DNA of 64,000 bases from JBEISR01 sp044371425 (GTDB taxonomy: Bacteria > Planctomycetota > Planctomycetia > Pirellulales > Pirellulaceae): NCBI GenBank assembly GCA_044371425.1, contig JBILTR010000003.1, positions 62,001-126,000 of the forward strand, in the 5' to 3' direction. Positions 26,552 to 35,407 of the stretch are shown here, piece after piece (the first letter of the stretch is position 1; every line of letters begins with the position of its first letter). The position numbers and the translations under genes were made by a program. The notes below the pieces were generated by a model. That model searched no databases. It saw nothing but the letters and a program-made list of their open reading frames with translations, and was not told the DNA's origin.

Positions 26552-27718
26552 GTGTTTCTTCTCTTCTTTCGCCTTGGCTGCTGGTCCTTTGGTGGGCCGA
26601 TGGCGCATCTGGCGATCTTCCACCGGGAACTGGTGATAGGTCGCCGCTGGATGTCGAGCGAGCAGTACACGCGACTGATGGCAATGTGTCAGTCGCTGCC
26701 GGGTCCGGGCAGTTCTCAACAGGCGTTTTGCATCGGACTGCATCGATGCGGATGGTTGGGAGGAGTCGCCGCCATCCTTGGCTTTGCATTTCCTTCAGCA
26801 GCTTGGTTGACGATCTTCGCTCTCTGCCAGCCTCCAGCATCCGCATGGTGGTGGGAAACCACCCAGCGATCCCTACTTTGGTTCGCGATGGCGGTGGTTT
26901 TGACAGGCTTTCGATCGATGGCGCAATCCAATTGCAAGACCCACTTCCTAAGGTCGCTTGCGATGATCTCGATGATCGCTCAACTGGCCATACCTTCCCC
27001 TGCGATTCAGCTTCTTTCGCTGCTGGTCTGCGCATTTGTGGCTGCCTGCTGTTTGCCACCCCCTAAGACGCAAGAGCTCCAAGGCGCCAGCATCCGTGCA
27101 CCCCGCCGCGCTTGGCTCTGCCTCCCGGTGTTCCTCATCCTGCTTCTGGTAGCAACCTGGGAAACCGCCCAGGACACTTCGGTCGCTGGAAGATTGACTC
27201 AGCTGTTTCGCGACACCTACGTTGCCGGGGCTTTGGTCTTCGGAGGCGGCCACGTCGTGCTCCCTTTATTGGAGGCACGCCGGACGGCAGGAGGCACGCT
27301 CGACCACGCCACTTTTTTTGCCGGCTACGGTGCCGCTCAGGCCATTCCGGGCCCGATGTTCACCTTCGGCGCCTTCCTAGGTGCCCACGCAGTTGGCGCG
27401 CCTTGGCGAATCACCGGTGCAATCGTTGGTTTGGTTGGCTTGTTTCTACCCGGCCTCCTTCTGGCAGCAGGCATGCTACCCTTCTGGAGCCACCTAGCGG
27501 GGAGGCGATGGTTTCATGCGGCATCCCTTGGGATCAATGCGGCGGTGGTCGGACTGCTCGCCGCCACCTGCGTCCGCCCCCTGGGCTCGCATGCACTTCA
27601 TGGTCCATGGGATTGGTTGGTGGTCTTAGGTGCTTATTTGCTTCTGCAAAGCCAAAGATGCACGCTTCCGGCGCTTCTTGCGATGCTCGCCCTGATCGGT
27701 CTCCTGATCCCAAGGTAA
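26552..27718 (+). CDS. chrA: ChrA-family chromate transporter, N-terminus uncertain
   Basis: A polytopic membrane protein with two CHR domains. The first contains FRLGCWSFGGPMAHL and CQSLPGPGSSQQAFCIGL; the second contains FGGGHVVLPLLE and AIPGPMFTFGAFLG. ChrA homologues export chromate by an ion-coupled mechanism; the natural substrate here is unknown. The first usable start in frame is GTG 26552, which gives 388 residues but has no spaced ribosome binding site. It also drops residues FQRALE, which look like part of the conserved first helix. The frame is open upstream to the hydrolase stop at 26443 with no ATG, GTG or TTG. An ATG at 26454 in another frame would join through one base change at a GGGGG run (26520-26524). 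Confidence 0.8.
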   Translation: MFLLFFRLGCWSFGGPMAHLAIFHRELVIGRRWMSSEQYTRLMAMCQSLPGPGSSQQAFCIGLHRCGWLGGVAAILGFAFPSAAWLTIFALCQPPASAWWWETTQRSLLWFAMAVVLTGFRSMAQSNCKTHFLRSLAMISMIAQLAIPSPAIQLLSLLVCAFVAACCLPPPKTQELQGASIRAPRRAWLCLPVFLILLLVATWETAQDTSVAGRLTQLFRDTYVAGALVFGGGHVVLPLLEARRTAGGTLDHATFFAGYGAAQAIPGPMFTFGAFLGAHAVGAPWRITGAIVGLVGLFLPGLLLAAGMLPFWSHLAGRRWFHAASLGINAAVVGLLAATCVRPLGSHALHGPWDWLVVLGAYLLLQSQRCTLPALLAMLALIGLLIPR

Positions 27719-27761
27719 CGATCCAACTCGCCGCGAGGGAAGCTAGAATCTCTGCCAGAGG

Positions 27762-28583
27762 TCAGCGAGAGCGAATCTGCAAGCGGTTCTCGACGCGATC
27801 GACACCAGGTTCCATGGCAGCCACATTCGCAAGTAGCTCCGCGCGCTGCCGACTATCGACCGCTCCTTCCAAAACCATCGTCCCCCCGACCAAACGCGAG
27901 CGAATTTGGGGGCCGCCAATCCGCTGCATCCGCGATTGGAAATCGGATGATCGCCGGACCGTCGGGATTTCACGCTGGATCGATGCTCGGGGCGTCGAGA
28001 AACGGCGATTTCCGGATTCACCGGCATAGCTCCCCGTCTCGATCGGTTCCGTTGGCACCTCCTCGGGTGCTCCTAGACCATCGATCGGCGCGTAGAACGA
28101 TTCATCGAGGACAAGGCGAGGCGGATACATTCCACGCGTCGACTTGGCGGACAGCGGACGATTGCGAGCCCGGCTCGATTCGACTCGCAAGCCTTCCGTA
28201 GCGGTAGCGACTCTCCCCCCAGTCCCGATCGACTGCTCGCTCCCGACAAATCCTTGCTGGTCGCGACGATCGGAACCGACGAAGGCAGAAGGGTTCCGAT
28301 TGCCTCTCAAAAATCGCTCCTGCCCCTGCACGATGCCCTGCGGAGCGCCTCCTCCTTGGCCTGGCATCGCCCCACCCATGCCTGGCATCATCCCCGGCAG
28401 CATGCCCTGCCCCAGGCTGGGCAACTGTCCGCTTCCCGGACGACTCTGGCGCGACATCGGTTGCCCCATCGACCGCTGGCCGAACATCTGCCCCTCCACC
28501 GGCTCTGCCATGATCGCCGAGACCAGGAACATGGTAGAGGGTACGAGGAGCAACCAACGACTGACGCAAATAGAGCGGCTCAT
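27762..28583 (-). CDS. Secreted BON-domain protein, last gene of the type II secretion operon
   Basis: The 273-residue protein has a signal peptide (WLLLVPSTMFLVSAIMAEP) and a Met/Gly/Gln/Pro-rich low-complexity segment (residues about 30-90). After a variable middle, a C-terminal BON-like domain of about 60 residues contains VGGTMVLEGAVDS and VDRVENRLQI. BON domains bind membranes or phospholipids and occur in secretins and periplasmic proteins. The gene overlaps the upstream GspM-like gene by 4 nt, so it is translationally coupled to the secretion operon. It may serve as an accessory or pilot-like protein; that is inference from position. No secretin gene follows on this strand. Confidence 0.8.
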   Translation of the reverse strand: MSRSICVSRWLLLVPSTMFLVSAIMAEPVEGQMFGQRSMGQPMSRQSRPGSGQLPSLGQGMLPGMMPGMGGAMPGQGGGAPQGIVQGQERFLRGNRNPSAFVGSDRRDQQGFVGSEQSIGTGGRVATATEGLRVESSRARNRPLSAKSTRGMYPPRLVLDESFYAPIDGLGAPEEVPTEPIETGSYAGESGNRRFSTPRASIQREIPTVRRSSDFQSRMQRIGGPQIRSRLVGGTMVLEGAVDSRQRAELLANVAAMEPGVDRVENRLQIRSR

Positions 28584-29515
28584 GGATTTGACTCCTTCGA
28601 GTTGGGGGCAGTCCGTATCGAAAGTGCATCGGCAATCGACTGCCCCAAGTTCAATCGAACGCTTTGCCCATCAATTTGAATTTGAACATGATCCAATGCG
28701 ATTTCCGTCAACTGCAATTGGTGCAAGGGGACGGGGACCTCTGAGGGAGCTTTGTAGGGGGTCGTTGGCGCCCCCTCCTTCCCGGAGAACCAAGCCTCAA
28801 GGCTCCCCTTGCGATCGGTGGTGATCGCTTTCAGCCGCAGCGACTGCAGCGACTTCGAGAATCCTGTCGCAAACAAATTGCGCTGCACGATGGCCAAACT
28901 TGCGGTGGGCGCAGGTGCGACTTGGGGATCCACTATCCAGTCGCTCAACTGCTCCTCCTGCGTGGCGCTATCCAGAGCGATCGCCTCCAGTTCCATCTGG
29001 AGATTCAATTCGGAACCGTTCCCCAAGGGGGTGATCGAGAGTGAGTTGATCTTATGCAGATGCGGCGCTTGCTCGAACTGCTGCATCCAGGCCGTCCACT
29101 GCGCCAAAGTCGCGCGGCTGCGAAGCGAGAACGGGATCCGGTAGCCAACCGACTTCCGCTTGGACTTCCCGACCCTCGCCTTGACTTCCAATGCGACCGG
29201 ACTGCCGGCATCGACTGAAGCATCCTGGAAATCGTGTTGCTGAATCATCGACAGCAACCATTCCCGATACTTGGACCGCGCCAACTCTGGATCGCTTGGA
29301 AGAGACCTCGCCTCCAGCACTTCCATCGACCTAGCGGCTTTGCGCGCTTTTCGCTGCAACGCCTCGGCATCTTCCATTTCCGACTGAAGCTTCTCGATCT
29401 TCTTGCCCGCCAAAATCGTCGGCTGCTCGATCCATCCCCGATAGGTGGAATCGAGTCCATAGAGCCCGAAGACCAACGCAGCCCCCGCCAGCAACCATTT
29501 GGTTGTCGATGTCAT
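28580..29515 (-). CDS. gspM: GspM/PilO-like type II secretion component
   Basis: The 311-residue protein has an N-terminal membrane helix (WLLAGAALVFGLYGLDS, about residues 7-23). A charged coiled coil follows (KKIEKLQSEMEDAEALQRKA), then an alpha/beta periplasmic part (YREWLLSMIQQHDF, LAQWTAWMQQFEQAPHLHKI). This layout and its position after a GspL-like gene identify it as GspM, the partner of GspL in the inner-membrane platform. Sequence conservation in this family is low. Beyond about residue 220 it is extended relative to E. coli GspM, with LAIVQRNLFATGFSKSLQSL resembling pilus-assembly PilP/GspC-like linkers. ATG 29515 overlaps the GspL stop (ATGA); the longer frame to 29650 lies within gspL. 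Confidence 0.75.
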   Translation of the reverse strand: MTSTTKWLLAGAALVFGLYGLDSTYRGWIEQPTILAGKKIEKLQSEMEDAEALQRKARKAARSMEVLEARSLPSDPELARSKYREWLLSMIQQHDFQDASVDAGSPVALEVKARVGKSKRKSVGYRIPFSLRSRATLAQWTAWMQQFEQAPHLHKINSLSITPLGNGSELNLQMELEAIALDSATQEEQLSDWIVDPQVAPAPTASLAIVQRNLFATGFSKSLQSLRLKAITTDRKGSLEAWFSGKEGAPTTPYKAPSEVPVPLHQLQLTEIALDHVQIQIDGQSVRLNLGQSIADALSIRTAPNSKESNP

Positions 29516-31143
29516 GACTTGTCTCCCGTCGATTCCACCGTAGCCTGAGATGGCTCCGATGGAGGCTGGGGATTTTCCTCCATCTGTGTTGCCGCATCGT
29601 CCTGATCGGCTGCGGCCGGATCGGATACCTGCCCGTTTGGTTCGACCCACCTGTCGCCGTCTGGTGGATCTCCCCAGGGCGCCACGATGGTCGTCTCAAA
29701 TTGCCACGGATAATCCTCTTCGCTCGCCTGTTGATTGACTCGCTGACTGGAAACCTCCATCGCCTGGCTTCGCAACTTTTCTTCCATCATCGCAAGGTCT
29801 TCGGGACTCTTGACCATGACAGAGAGGCTCAGCTGTGGCCCTCCCGGCGATACACCGGCAGTCATCCGGCGCACCGACGCGCGATCCCCAGGTGGAAGTG
29901 TGCTGGAAAGCGATGCCATGAGCCTCAGCCAATCCACTCGCTCCGCTTCCCACCCTCGAACCAATTCCAGCTTGTCGATCCGCTCCGCCGATTTGTTGGC
30001 CAACCTCCACTGATCGTCTCGCGTCGTCTGCAACCTATTGGCTTCTTCATTCAAGTCCTGGACATCGGAATAAAGAAACCACCCCCCCAGGGCCAGCGAA
30101 GCCGCCGCAAGACCTCCGATTGGACCCCATTTCCTCAAGGGATGGACCGGTTTTGGTGGTCTCTTGGGAGCCAGCAAATTGACTGGCAACTGCTGCTGCA
30201 AGAACTGCTCTCCAGCCCCAAGCAGCGCAGCGAACTGCTCCGTGCCAATCTGACTGGCAAGGCTTCCGGAAGGCCAAAGAGAGGATGGGGGCAGGTAGTG
30301 CACCTCGGCAACCTTCCTTTCCTGGAGCGCTTCGGCCAGCGGCCCGGCCTCGGTGCCAGGAAAAACAAAAAGCGGTGGCGCGGCAGAGGGCGCTAAGGCA
30401 GCAGCCTCGGCGTCCGACCCTTGATGCTCGGAGGGCAACAGCGACAAGCATCTCTGAACTTCCAAAAGAATCTGTTCGGCGATGCTGCTGGCATCATCGG
30501 TGCTCAGCCGCAAGGTTCTCAGAAAAAGTGGCTGACTTCCCCTGGCCACCACCATTTCCACCTCACTGGGCAGACTCTGAATGGCAACGCGAGTTTGATT
30601 CATGGCACCGGCGGGAAGCTTGGCCAGTAGACTTAAATGCCTCGGCGCGATCGCCGCAAGCCGAAGCTTTTGGCCCTTCGCTTCGGAACTCCATCGTTCG
30701 ACTTCTTCCGGAAGCATCGAAAAGGCCAGAACATCGACACCGCTGGTGACGTTGTTGCCAGCGATGGCGTAGTCGACAACCGGAGCCGACTCATGCTCCC
30801 CTAATCTCTGCTCGATCTCCAATTGCACCATCTCAGGAAACTGGTCACGGGCCTCCTGAGGGAGATTCAGTGAGATCATTTCCAGATCGGTTCGAGACAA
30901 AAGCAAGACCAGTGGATAGGAGAGGAAGCGTCCCCCCGCCAGCAACTTGCCAAGAGTGCTGATGGGCGTATCGTCGGCCGCGCGTGGTGCCGACGCGCTG
31001 GCTAGGACCTCCAGCCCCGTTCGCTGGGGAGCGAGCGCCAGGAATCGGACTTCGTTGCGATCCCAGTCGGCGACCACCACCCCCTTGGGCTTGGCCTTGC
31101 CGATCGACAAACTGGGGATCGTCCTCTCCATCCAATTTGGCAT
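29512..31143 (-). CDS. gspL: GspL-like type II secretion protein (PilM-PilN-type fusion)
   Basis: The 543-residue protein combines a cytoplasmic actin-like part resembling PilM/GspL (GVVVADWDRNEVRFLAL, LVLLLSRTDLEMISLNLP) with one transmembrane helix near residue 330-345 (GGLAAASLALGGWFLYS). A periplasmic PilN-like part with a coiled coil and ferredoxin-like domain follows (LMASLSSTLPPGDRASVRR). GspL links the ATPase GspE to the membrane platform. The start at 31143 is taken over one at 31311 because AGAAGG lies just upstream and the extension is within gspK. It lies 4 nt after the gspK stop and overlaps gspM by 4 nt. Confidence 0.82.
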   Translation of the reverse strand: MPNWMERTIPSLSIGKAKPKGVVVADWDRNEVRFLALAPQRTGLEVLASASAPRAADDTPISTLGKLLAGGRFLSYPLVLLLSRTDLEMISLNLPQEARDQFPEMVQLEIEQRLGEHESAPVVDYAIAGNNVTSGVDVLAFSMLPEEVERWSSEAKGQKLRLAAIAPRHLSLLAKLPAGAMNQTRVAIQSLPSEVEMVVARGSQPLFLRTLRLSTDDASSIAEQILLEVQRCLSLLPSEHQGSDAEAAALAPSAAPPLFVFPGTEAGPLAEALQERKVAEVHYLPPSSLWPSGSLASQIGTEQFAALLGAGEQFLQQQLPVNLLAPKRPPKPVHPLRKWGPIGGLAAASLALGGWFLYSDVQDLNEEANRLQTTRDDQWRLANKSAERIDKLELVRGWEAERVDWLRLMASLSSTLPPGDRASVRRMTAGVSPGGPQLSLSVMVKSPEDLAMMEEKLRSQAMEVSSQRVNQQASEEDYPWQFETTIVAPWGDPPDGDRWVEPNGQVSDPAAADQDDAATQMEENPQPPSEPSQATVESTGDKS

Positions 31144-31147
31144 CTTC

Positions 31148-32956
31148 TTAACCTTCTCCCCTCTGCTGGTTTCCACTGCTACCACTGCTACCACTGCTAC
31201 CACTGGATGCGCGGGATCGGTCGCCCGGATCCAAAACATCGATCGACCAGCCGCCATCCCACTCGCCAAGCCATTGCGAGGGAACGCTGACGGCTGGGTC
31301 CCGCCGCCCATCTAGCAAGTATACCCTCCGCACCATCGGCGTCATCGCATCTCGGAACGCGACCACCTGCACGCGATAGGTGTCGCTTCGGCAGGTCAAC
31401 CATGGCAGCAAGAGCCGCAGTTGCTTCAGATCTAGCACCTGCTCCTTCACCAACCAAGCCGGGGTAGATCGCTGCGATCCACCATTCTGCTGGCGGACCT
31501 GCACCCAACGCGCAAGAACCTCCTCGCTGACCCCTGGCAACGCACGCAACACCTCCAACGGCGCCTCCAAAGTGTCGATCACCCCGTCGCGGTACTCCAC
31601 ATCCTCAAACCAGACATCATCGACCAGTCGGTCCAGTTGCTCCGCGAATTCCTGACCATTGCTCTGAAAGGGACTGGTGAGTCGCCTCGGTGCCTCCCCG
31701 GACTGCGCTGGAATGGTCACTTCGCTATCGATGAGGTCCAGTGGTGAAGCGATAAGGGTTGTCCCAGCAACCGAGAAATCGGGAACATAATCGGTCGGCT
31801 CACTCCCACTGGCTTCTTGAGGACGATTCGAATTGTTCGAAGCAGGTCGTCCGCCATACTGTCGATAAGCGATCAGATAGGATGCCCAGGGTGCCGGCCA
31901 AATCTGGAGCAAGTCCTGATGCAGTCGCAGCAGATCGGGACGGTTGATGGAGATGCGCTGCTGACCATCACGACGGATATTCCTGCACCCACTGAACTCG
32001 GCGATCCACTGCTGCCAGCCCTGCGGACCAGGCAGTGCAGAGCCCCCCGACTGCGGTTGCGATGGTATCGCCGACCTCTGCGCTGGCATGGAGCTGATGC
32101 CCGGTCGCCCGGCACCGCTTTGCCAGGGTGGCAACTGATCTCGCCAACGCACCTCCCAGGGATCCAGCTGATAGTTTTGATTCAGGTCGCCGCCAGTCCA
32201 AAGTTGATCCCAGTGATGTTCTTCCAACGACCGCTCATCGGCCACCAGGGTATCGATGGTTGCGCGACCGCTGCGTGGCCCAGGACGTGCCATCGTGCGG
32301 CCCCAGTGACGCACCGCCAACTGGATCCTCTCGCTATCCATGCCCCCCTCGGGATCCCCGCCTGGAAGCCCCTGGAAAAACTGAATTGCATTGCCCGGCT
32401 CCATCGCCTCCCAGCGAATCAGCTGAGCCAATGTGACTTTCGCGCAAAGGTTTTCCATCCCATAGACCCAGGACGCCTCTGCAGGCATGTTGGACGATCG
32501 TTGGGGATTGCTATCTGTCGATTCTCGCTGCGACGCATCGGCAGCGGAGGCGAGCACCGTAAATCGCCAGCCCCCATCGGCAGCCAGACTCCCACGCCCC
32601 ACCGGCGGTTCCAGCGGTACTCCAGCGAACAGCAAGGCGTTGTCGACTAGTCCGCCCGCCAGCTGCCGCGCGTCTCCTGGCCGCTCGATCCACTGCAGGC
32701 ACCACTCCACGCCGCTCTCCAGCACCCGCTCAGCCTGGATCGACTCGCCCTCCCCCGCAGCTCGCATCGCCGTTTTTTCCATCTGGTCCAGGTAGCTATA
32801 GCCCGCCAGCGCCAGAAACATCGTCAGCACCAGGACTACCAGCAGCGCCATCCCTTCCCGGGTCGCGCGAACGGGAAGTCGACCAGAACGGCTCGAGTTC
32901 GCCACCCGGACGAAGTTCCATCGCTCTTGTCTCTTGGTCAATCGATCCAGGTTCAT
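31148..32956 (-). CDS. gspK: GspK-like minor pseudopilin
   Basis: The 602-residue product has a basic N-terminus of about 33 residues and then a prepilin-like site and hydrophobic helix, TREGMALLVVLVLTMFLALAG. The position after G is M, and a polar E occurs further on in LDQMEKTAMRA. The body is an alpha-helical GspK domain with helix-hairpin-helix motifs (LEVLRALPGVSEEVLARWV). GspK caps the pseudopilus with GspI and GspJ. It is about twice the usual length. The C-terminus holds an imperfect SGS repeat. It overlaps gspJ by 4 nt (ATGA). Confidence 0.85.
   Translation of the reverse strand: MNLDRLTKRQERWNFVRVANSSRSGRLPVRATREGMALLVVLVLTMFLALAGYSYLDQMEKTAMRAAGEGESIQAERVLESGVEWCLQWIERPGDARQLAGGLVDNALLFAGVPLEPPVGRGSLAADGGWRFTVLASAADASQRESTDSNPQRSSNMPAEASWVYGMENLCAKVTLAQLIRWEAMEPGNAIQFFQGLPGGDPEGGMDSERIQLAVRHWGRTMARPGPRSGRATIDTLVADERSLEEHHWDQLWTGGDLNQNYQLDPWEVRWRDQLPPWQSGAGRPGISSMPAQRSAIPSQPQSGGSALPGPQGWQQWIAEFSGCRNIRRDGQQRISINRPDLLRLHQDLLQIWPAPWASYLIAYRQYGGRPASNNSNRPQEASGSEPTDYVPDFSVAGTTLIASPLDLIDSEVTIPAQSGEAPRRLTSPFQSNGQEFAEQLDRLVDDVWFEDVEYRDGVIDTLEAPLEVLRALPGVSEEVLARWVQVRQQNGGSQRSTPAWLVKEQVLDLKQLRLLLPWLTCRSDTYRVQVVAFRDAMTPMVRRVYLLDGRRDPAVSVPSQWLGEWDGGWSIDVLDPGDRSRASSGSSGSSGSSGNQQRGEG
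31173..31205 (-). repeat. 9-bp microsatellite at the 3' end of gspK
   Basis: Three full CCACTGCTA units (31173-31199) plus 6 nt of a fourth form a tandem array. On the coding strand they encode the repeated Ser-Gly-Ser tail of GspK. The 9-bp period keeps the frame when the copy number changes. Confidence 0.85.
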
Positions 32957-34158
32957 GGGGGGCCTCCAGACTGAGATCCCAAGCCGCGGCCGAGTCGATT
33001 CGGGCGGCGGGGTGACGGCCGATTCGGTTCGGCAGAAGGTGAACGCCCCCCAGCATCTGACTGATTTGCCCCGCCGGGAGATGGTCCAGCTGAAGGCCCA
33101 AGGGAACCGGTCTGGCGGCCCTTCTCAAATCGACCAGTCGCCACGACGATCCAAAGGTCCTTCTGCTCCCATTCCGGGTCTTCCATGGTTCCACTGCGTT
33201 CCAGCAGCGGTAGATCGGAGGAGGACTGGCCGGAGGCATTGAGGTCGTTGAGTTGATTTTCCGTCGTCTCCCCAGCCGTCGCGGTTTCCATTTCTTCCCG
33301 CATGGAGGCGCGGTCCTTCCGCGTCTGGAAAAGGACCGACAGCTCGACAGCGAAGGGAACCGAAGCCTGCGGACCACCACTCCACTGCTGCCTCCACCCC
33401 GTGCCGTCGTGGTAGCGAAAACGCCCCTTGGAGATCCCCTCCCAGGTTTCCAGGAGATCTTCCGAGGAGGAAGGGAACGGGTTCTCCGGCTCACCCAGCC
33501 CCCCCTTCGTCACGCTCTCGGCCCGCAACTGCTCCCTGGCAGCTCGTTCCACCGCCGACGTCTCAGGGCCCCCCTGACGCCCCCCTCGACGGTCACGCCC
33601 CATGCTGTCCACCGGCTCTTCGTCCTCTTCTTCCGAAAGGAATCGAATCTCACGCGACAACAGATACGATTCAAAATCCCCGAAGCCGTCTTCCTCCAAC
33701 CGCCAAGCCACCTCGATGCGTAGTGGCAGTCTGGGCAACTGCGGTGCCGCCTCTAGCAAACTTTCCGAAGGGGTGCCCAGAAGATGCGTCCAGTAGTGGA
33801 TCGGGTTCAATCGAGGCGTCAACTCCAGGGTGAAACCAGTCTCATCGCCTGAGAATCGGCTGGCTGTCACCGCACTGCCGGCGCTGCGACCCGCGGTGGA
33901 AGGGGGCGAGCGGCGAGAGGCGGTCTGCGGGGCGTTGTTGCCGGCAGCGATGCGAAGCAGATGCCCGCTCGACTGCAGCAAGTCTTGGTGCAGTCGGCTA
34001 CGCACCTGTTGCCCAAGTTCAATCCGCTCGGTCTGACGCCACGCTCGTTCCTGGGTCTCCTGAAACGATCCCAGCAGCCCCCAAGCGACCCCCATCAACA
34101 GGCCCAGGATCGCCAGAGCGATCAGCACTTCGATCAGAGAGTATGCATGGCGGTTCAT
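32953..34158 (-). CDS. gspJ: GspJ-like minor pseudopilin
   Basis: The 401-residue protein starts MNRHAYSLIEVLIALAILGL, a type IV prepilin leader cleaved before the hydrophobic helix with the conserved Glu at position 5 (SLIEV). Cleavage and methylation by a prepilin peptidase (GspO/PilD) would be expected, although no such gene is in the window. The folded part includes the GspJ-typical LRIEVAWRLEEDGFGDFES. A long acidic low-complexity stretch and a C-terminal Ser/Pro/Gly tail make it longer than the roughly 200-residue enteric GspJ. The frame is open upstream to 34656, but that lies within gspI, and ATG 34158 overlaps the gspI stop by 4 nt. Confidence 0.85.
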   Translation of the reverse strand: MNRHAYSLIEVLIALAILGLLMGVAWGLLGSFQETQERAWRQTERIELGQQVRSRLHQDLLQSSGHLLRIAAGNNAPQTASRRSPPSTAGRSAGSAVTASRFSGDETGFTLELTPRLNPIHYWTHLLGTPSESLLEAAPQLPRLPLRIEVAWRLEEDGFGDFESYLLSREIRFLSEEEDEEPVDSMGRDRRGGRQGGPETSAVERAAREQLRAESVTKGGLGEPENPFPSSSEDLLETWEGISKGRFRYHDGTGWRQQWSGGPQASVPFAVELSVLFQTRKDRASMREEMETATAGETTENQLNDLNASGQSSSDLPLLERSGTMEDPEWEQKDLWIVVATGRFEKGRQTGSLGPSAGPSPGGANQSDAGGRSPSAEPNRPSPRRPNRLGRGLGSQSGGPP

Positions 34159-34640
34159 GGCAACTGCCTGCTGCGACTGCTGGGTACTGGGCCATCCGAA
34201 GTGGATTCGCCCGATGCTCGCGGATCTGGTTTTTCCCCGAGCCGCACCTGACGGACCAACCGAGCTGCGGGTGGCGCCGTGCCAGCGGATCCGATCGAAG
34301 AGGCGCTGGGAGTACCCGAGCTTTTGCCGGAGGAGTCCCCCCAGACTTCCACCACGATCCACCCCATCCCGCTGGCCGGATCTTCGACCCAAGTGCGCTG
34401 CCAAGTCCAGCCATCCATGCCTTCCACCGCTTCCCCCGACCGACTGCTCTCCCAGTCTTGCCCCAACAGCGTCTCCTGCAGCAGTGCGTCGGCGACCTGG
34501 TAGGCAGTGCTGCGACGTTCCGCTTTCCGGGCCAGCCGACTGCCTTGCCCGATCAGCTCCAGCAGCAGTCCCGCAGCGGCAGCCAATATAGCTGTCGCGA
34601 TGATCATTTCCAAAAGAGAGAACCCCGCTCGGCGCCTCAT
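34155..34640 (-). CDS. gspI: GspI-like minor pseudopilin
   Basis: The 161-residue protein begins MRRRAGFSLLEMIIATAIL, a prepilin leader with cleavage after Gly and Glu at mature position 5. The rest is a small pilin-like domain followed by a Ser/Gly-rich segment. By size and position between gspH and gspJ it is GspI, a minor pseudopilin of the tip complex. It overlaps gspH by 4 nt upstream and gspJ by 4 nt downstream, so translation of the three is coupled. Confidence 0.83.
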   Translation of the reverse strand: MRRRAGFSLLEMIIATAILAAAAGLLLELIGQGSRLARKAERRSTAYQVADALLQETLLGQDWESSRSGEAVEGMDGWTWQRTWVEDPASGMGWIVVEVWGDSSGKSSGTPSASSIGSAGTAPPAARLVRQVRLGEKPDPRASGESTSDGPVPSSRSRQLP

Positions 34641-35347
34641 CGATCTCTCTCCACACGCATCGACTCGCCCCGCCGCGAGATAGTCAGCCGAAGCGATCGA
34701 TCGGTGCTGGGCTGCACGATCTCGATCACGGACTCGCGGATCTCGCCATTGGGTAAAACGATCAGTGGCACACGTCGAATCGTGCCAGCATCGCTGGAAG
34801 GCTCTGTCGCCAACTCCATCGGCATCTCCCCTGTTTCCTCGAGCGGCGCGGGAGAGTTCGCCGTCTGAGGAACGCTGTCCTCTTCGGAATCGGTCTCTTC
34901 GGAATCGTCTGGCATAGGGCCGTAGGAGACAATTACCAGATCCTCCGCAAGCTGCACCTCGCGGTCCTTGGGTCTGCGAGCCCGATCCTTTGACCTTCCG
35001 CGATCCAACCGGCTGGCCAGCCCATCAGGCTCCAAAAACTCCTGCTCCACCGGTTCGCTCAAGGCAGCCGAAGCGGTAAGGGAGGCATTGCTCGCAAGAG
35101 CCTCTTCCAAGGACACGATCCGCAAGGGGCCATCTTCCAAAGGGAGCCAGACGACCATGGCTTGGCCGGAACGGATCGCTTCTGCCTGGGCCCAACGGAT
35201 TTCCGACTGCACTTGCCGCGCCGCATCCTGCAGTGCACTGGCAGCCAGCGATTTTCGGAGGGATGGCCAGGCCAAAGCCACCACTCCTGCCAAAATCGAC
35301 AGCACCACGATCAACTCGATCAGCGTCAGACCACTCCGTCTAGCCAT
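34637..35347 (-). CDS. gspH: GspH-like minor pseudopilin
   Basis: The 236-residue product starts MARRSGLTLIELIVVLSILAG, a typical prepilin leader, then a GspH/FimT-like globular domain (LQDAARQVQSEIRWAQAEAI, VVWLPLEDGPLRI). A long acidic insertion (about residues 100-175, rich in E, D and S) is unusual. The C-terminus resumes with RRVPLIVLPNGEIRESVIEI, which closes the GspH fold. It lies 60 nt after gspG. Confidence 0.85.
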   Translation of the reverse strand: MARRSGLTLIELIVVLSILAGVVALAWPSLRKSLAASALQDAARQVQSEIRWAQAEAIRSGQAMVVWLPLEDGPLRIVSLEEALASNASLTASAALSEPVEQEFLEPDGLASRLDRGRSKDRARRPKDREVQLAEDLVIVSYGPMPDDSEETDSEEDSVPQTANSPAPLEETGEMPMELATEPSSDAGTIRRVPLIVLPNGEIRESVIEIVQPSTDRSLRLTISRRGESMRVERDR

Positions 35348-35407
35348 GGTGGAAATCCTCTACCAACGAGGCATCGCATGACGTGGGTGGACGGAAAGAG
35401 TACCGCG

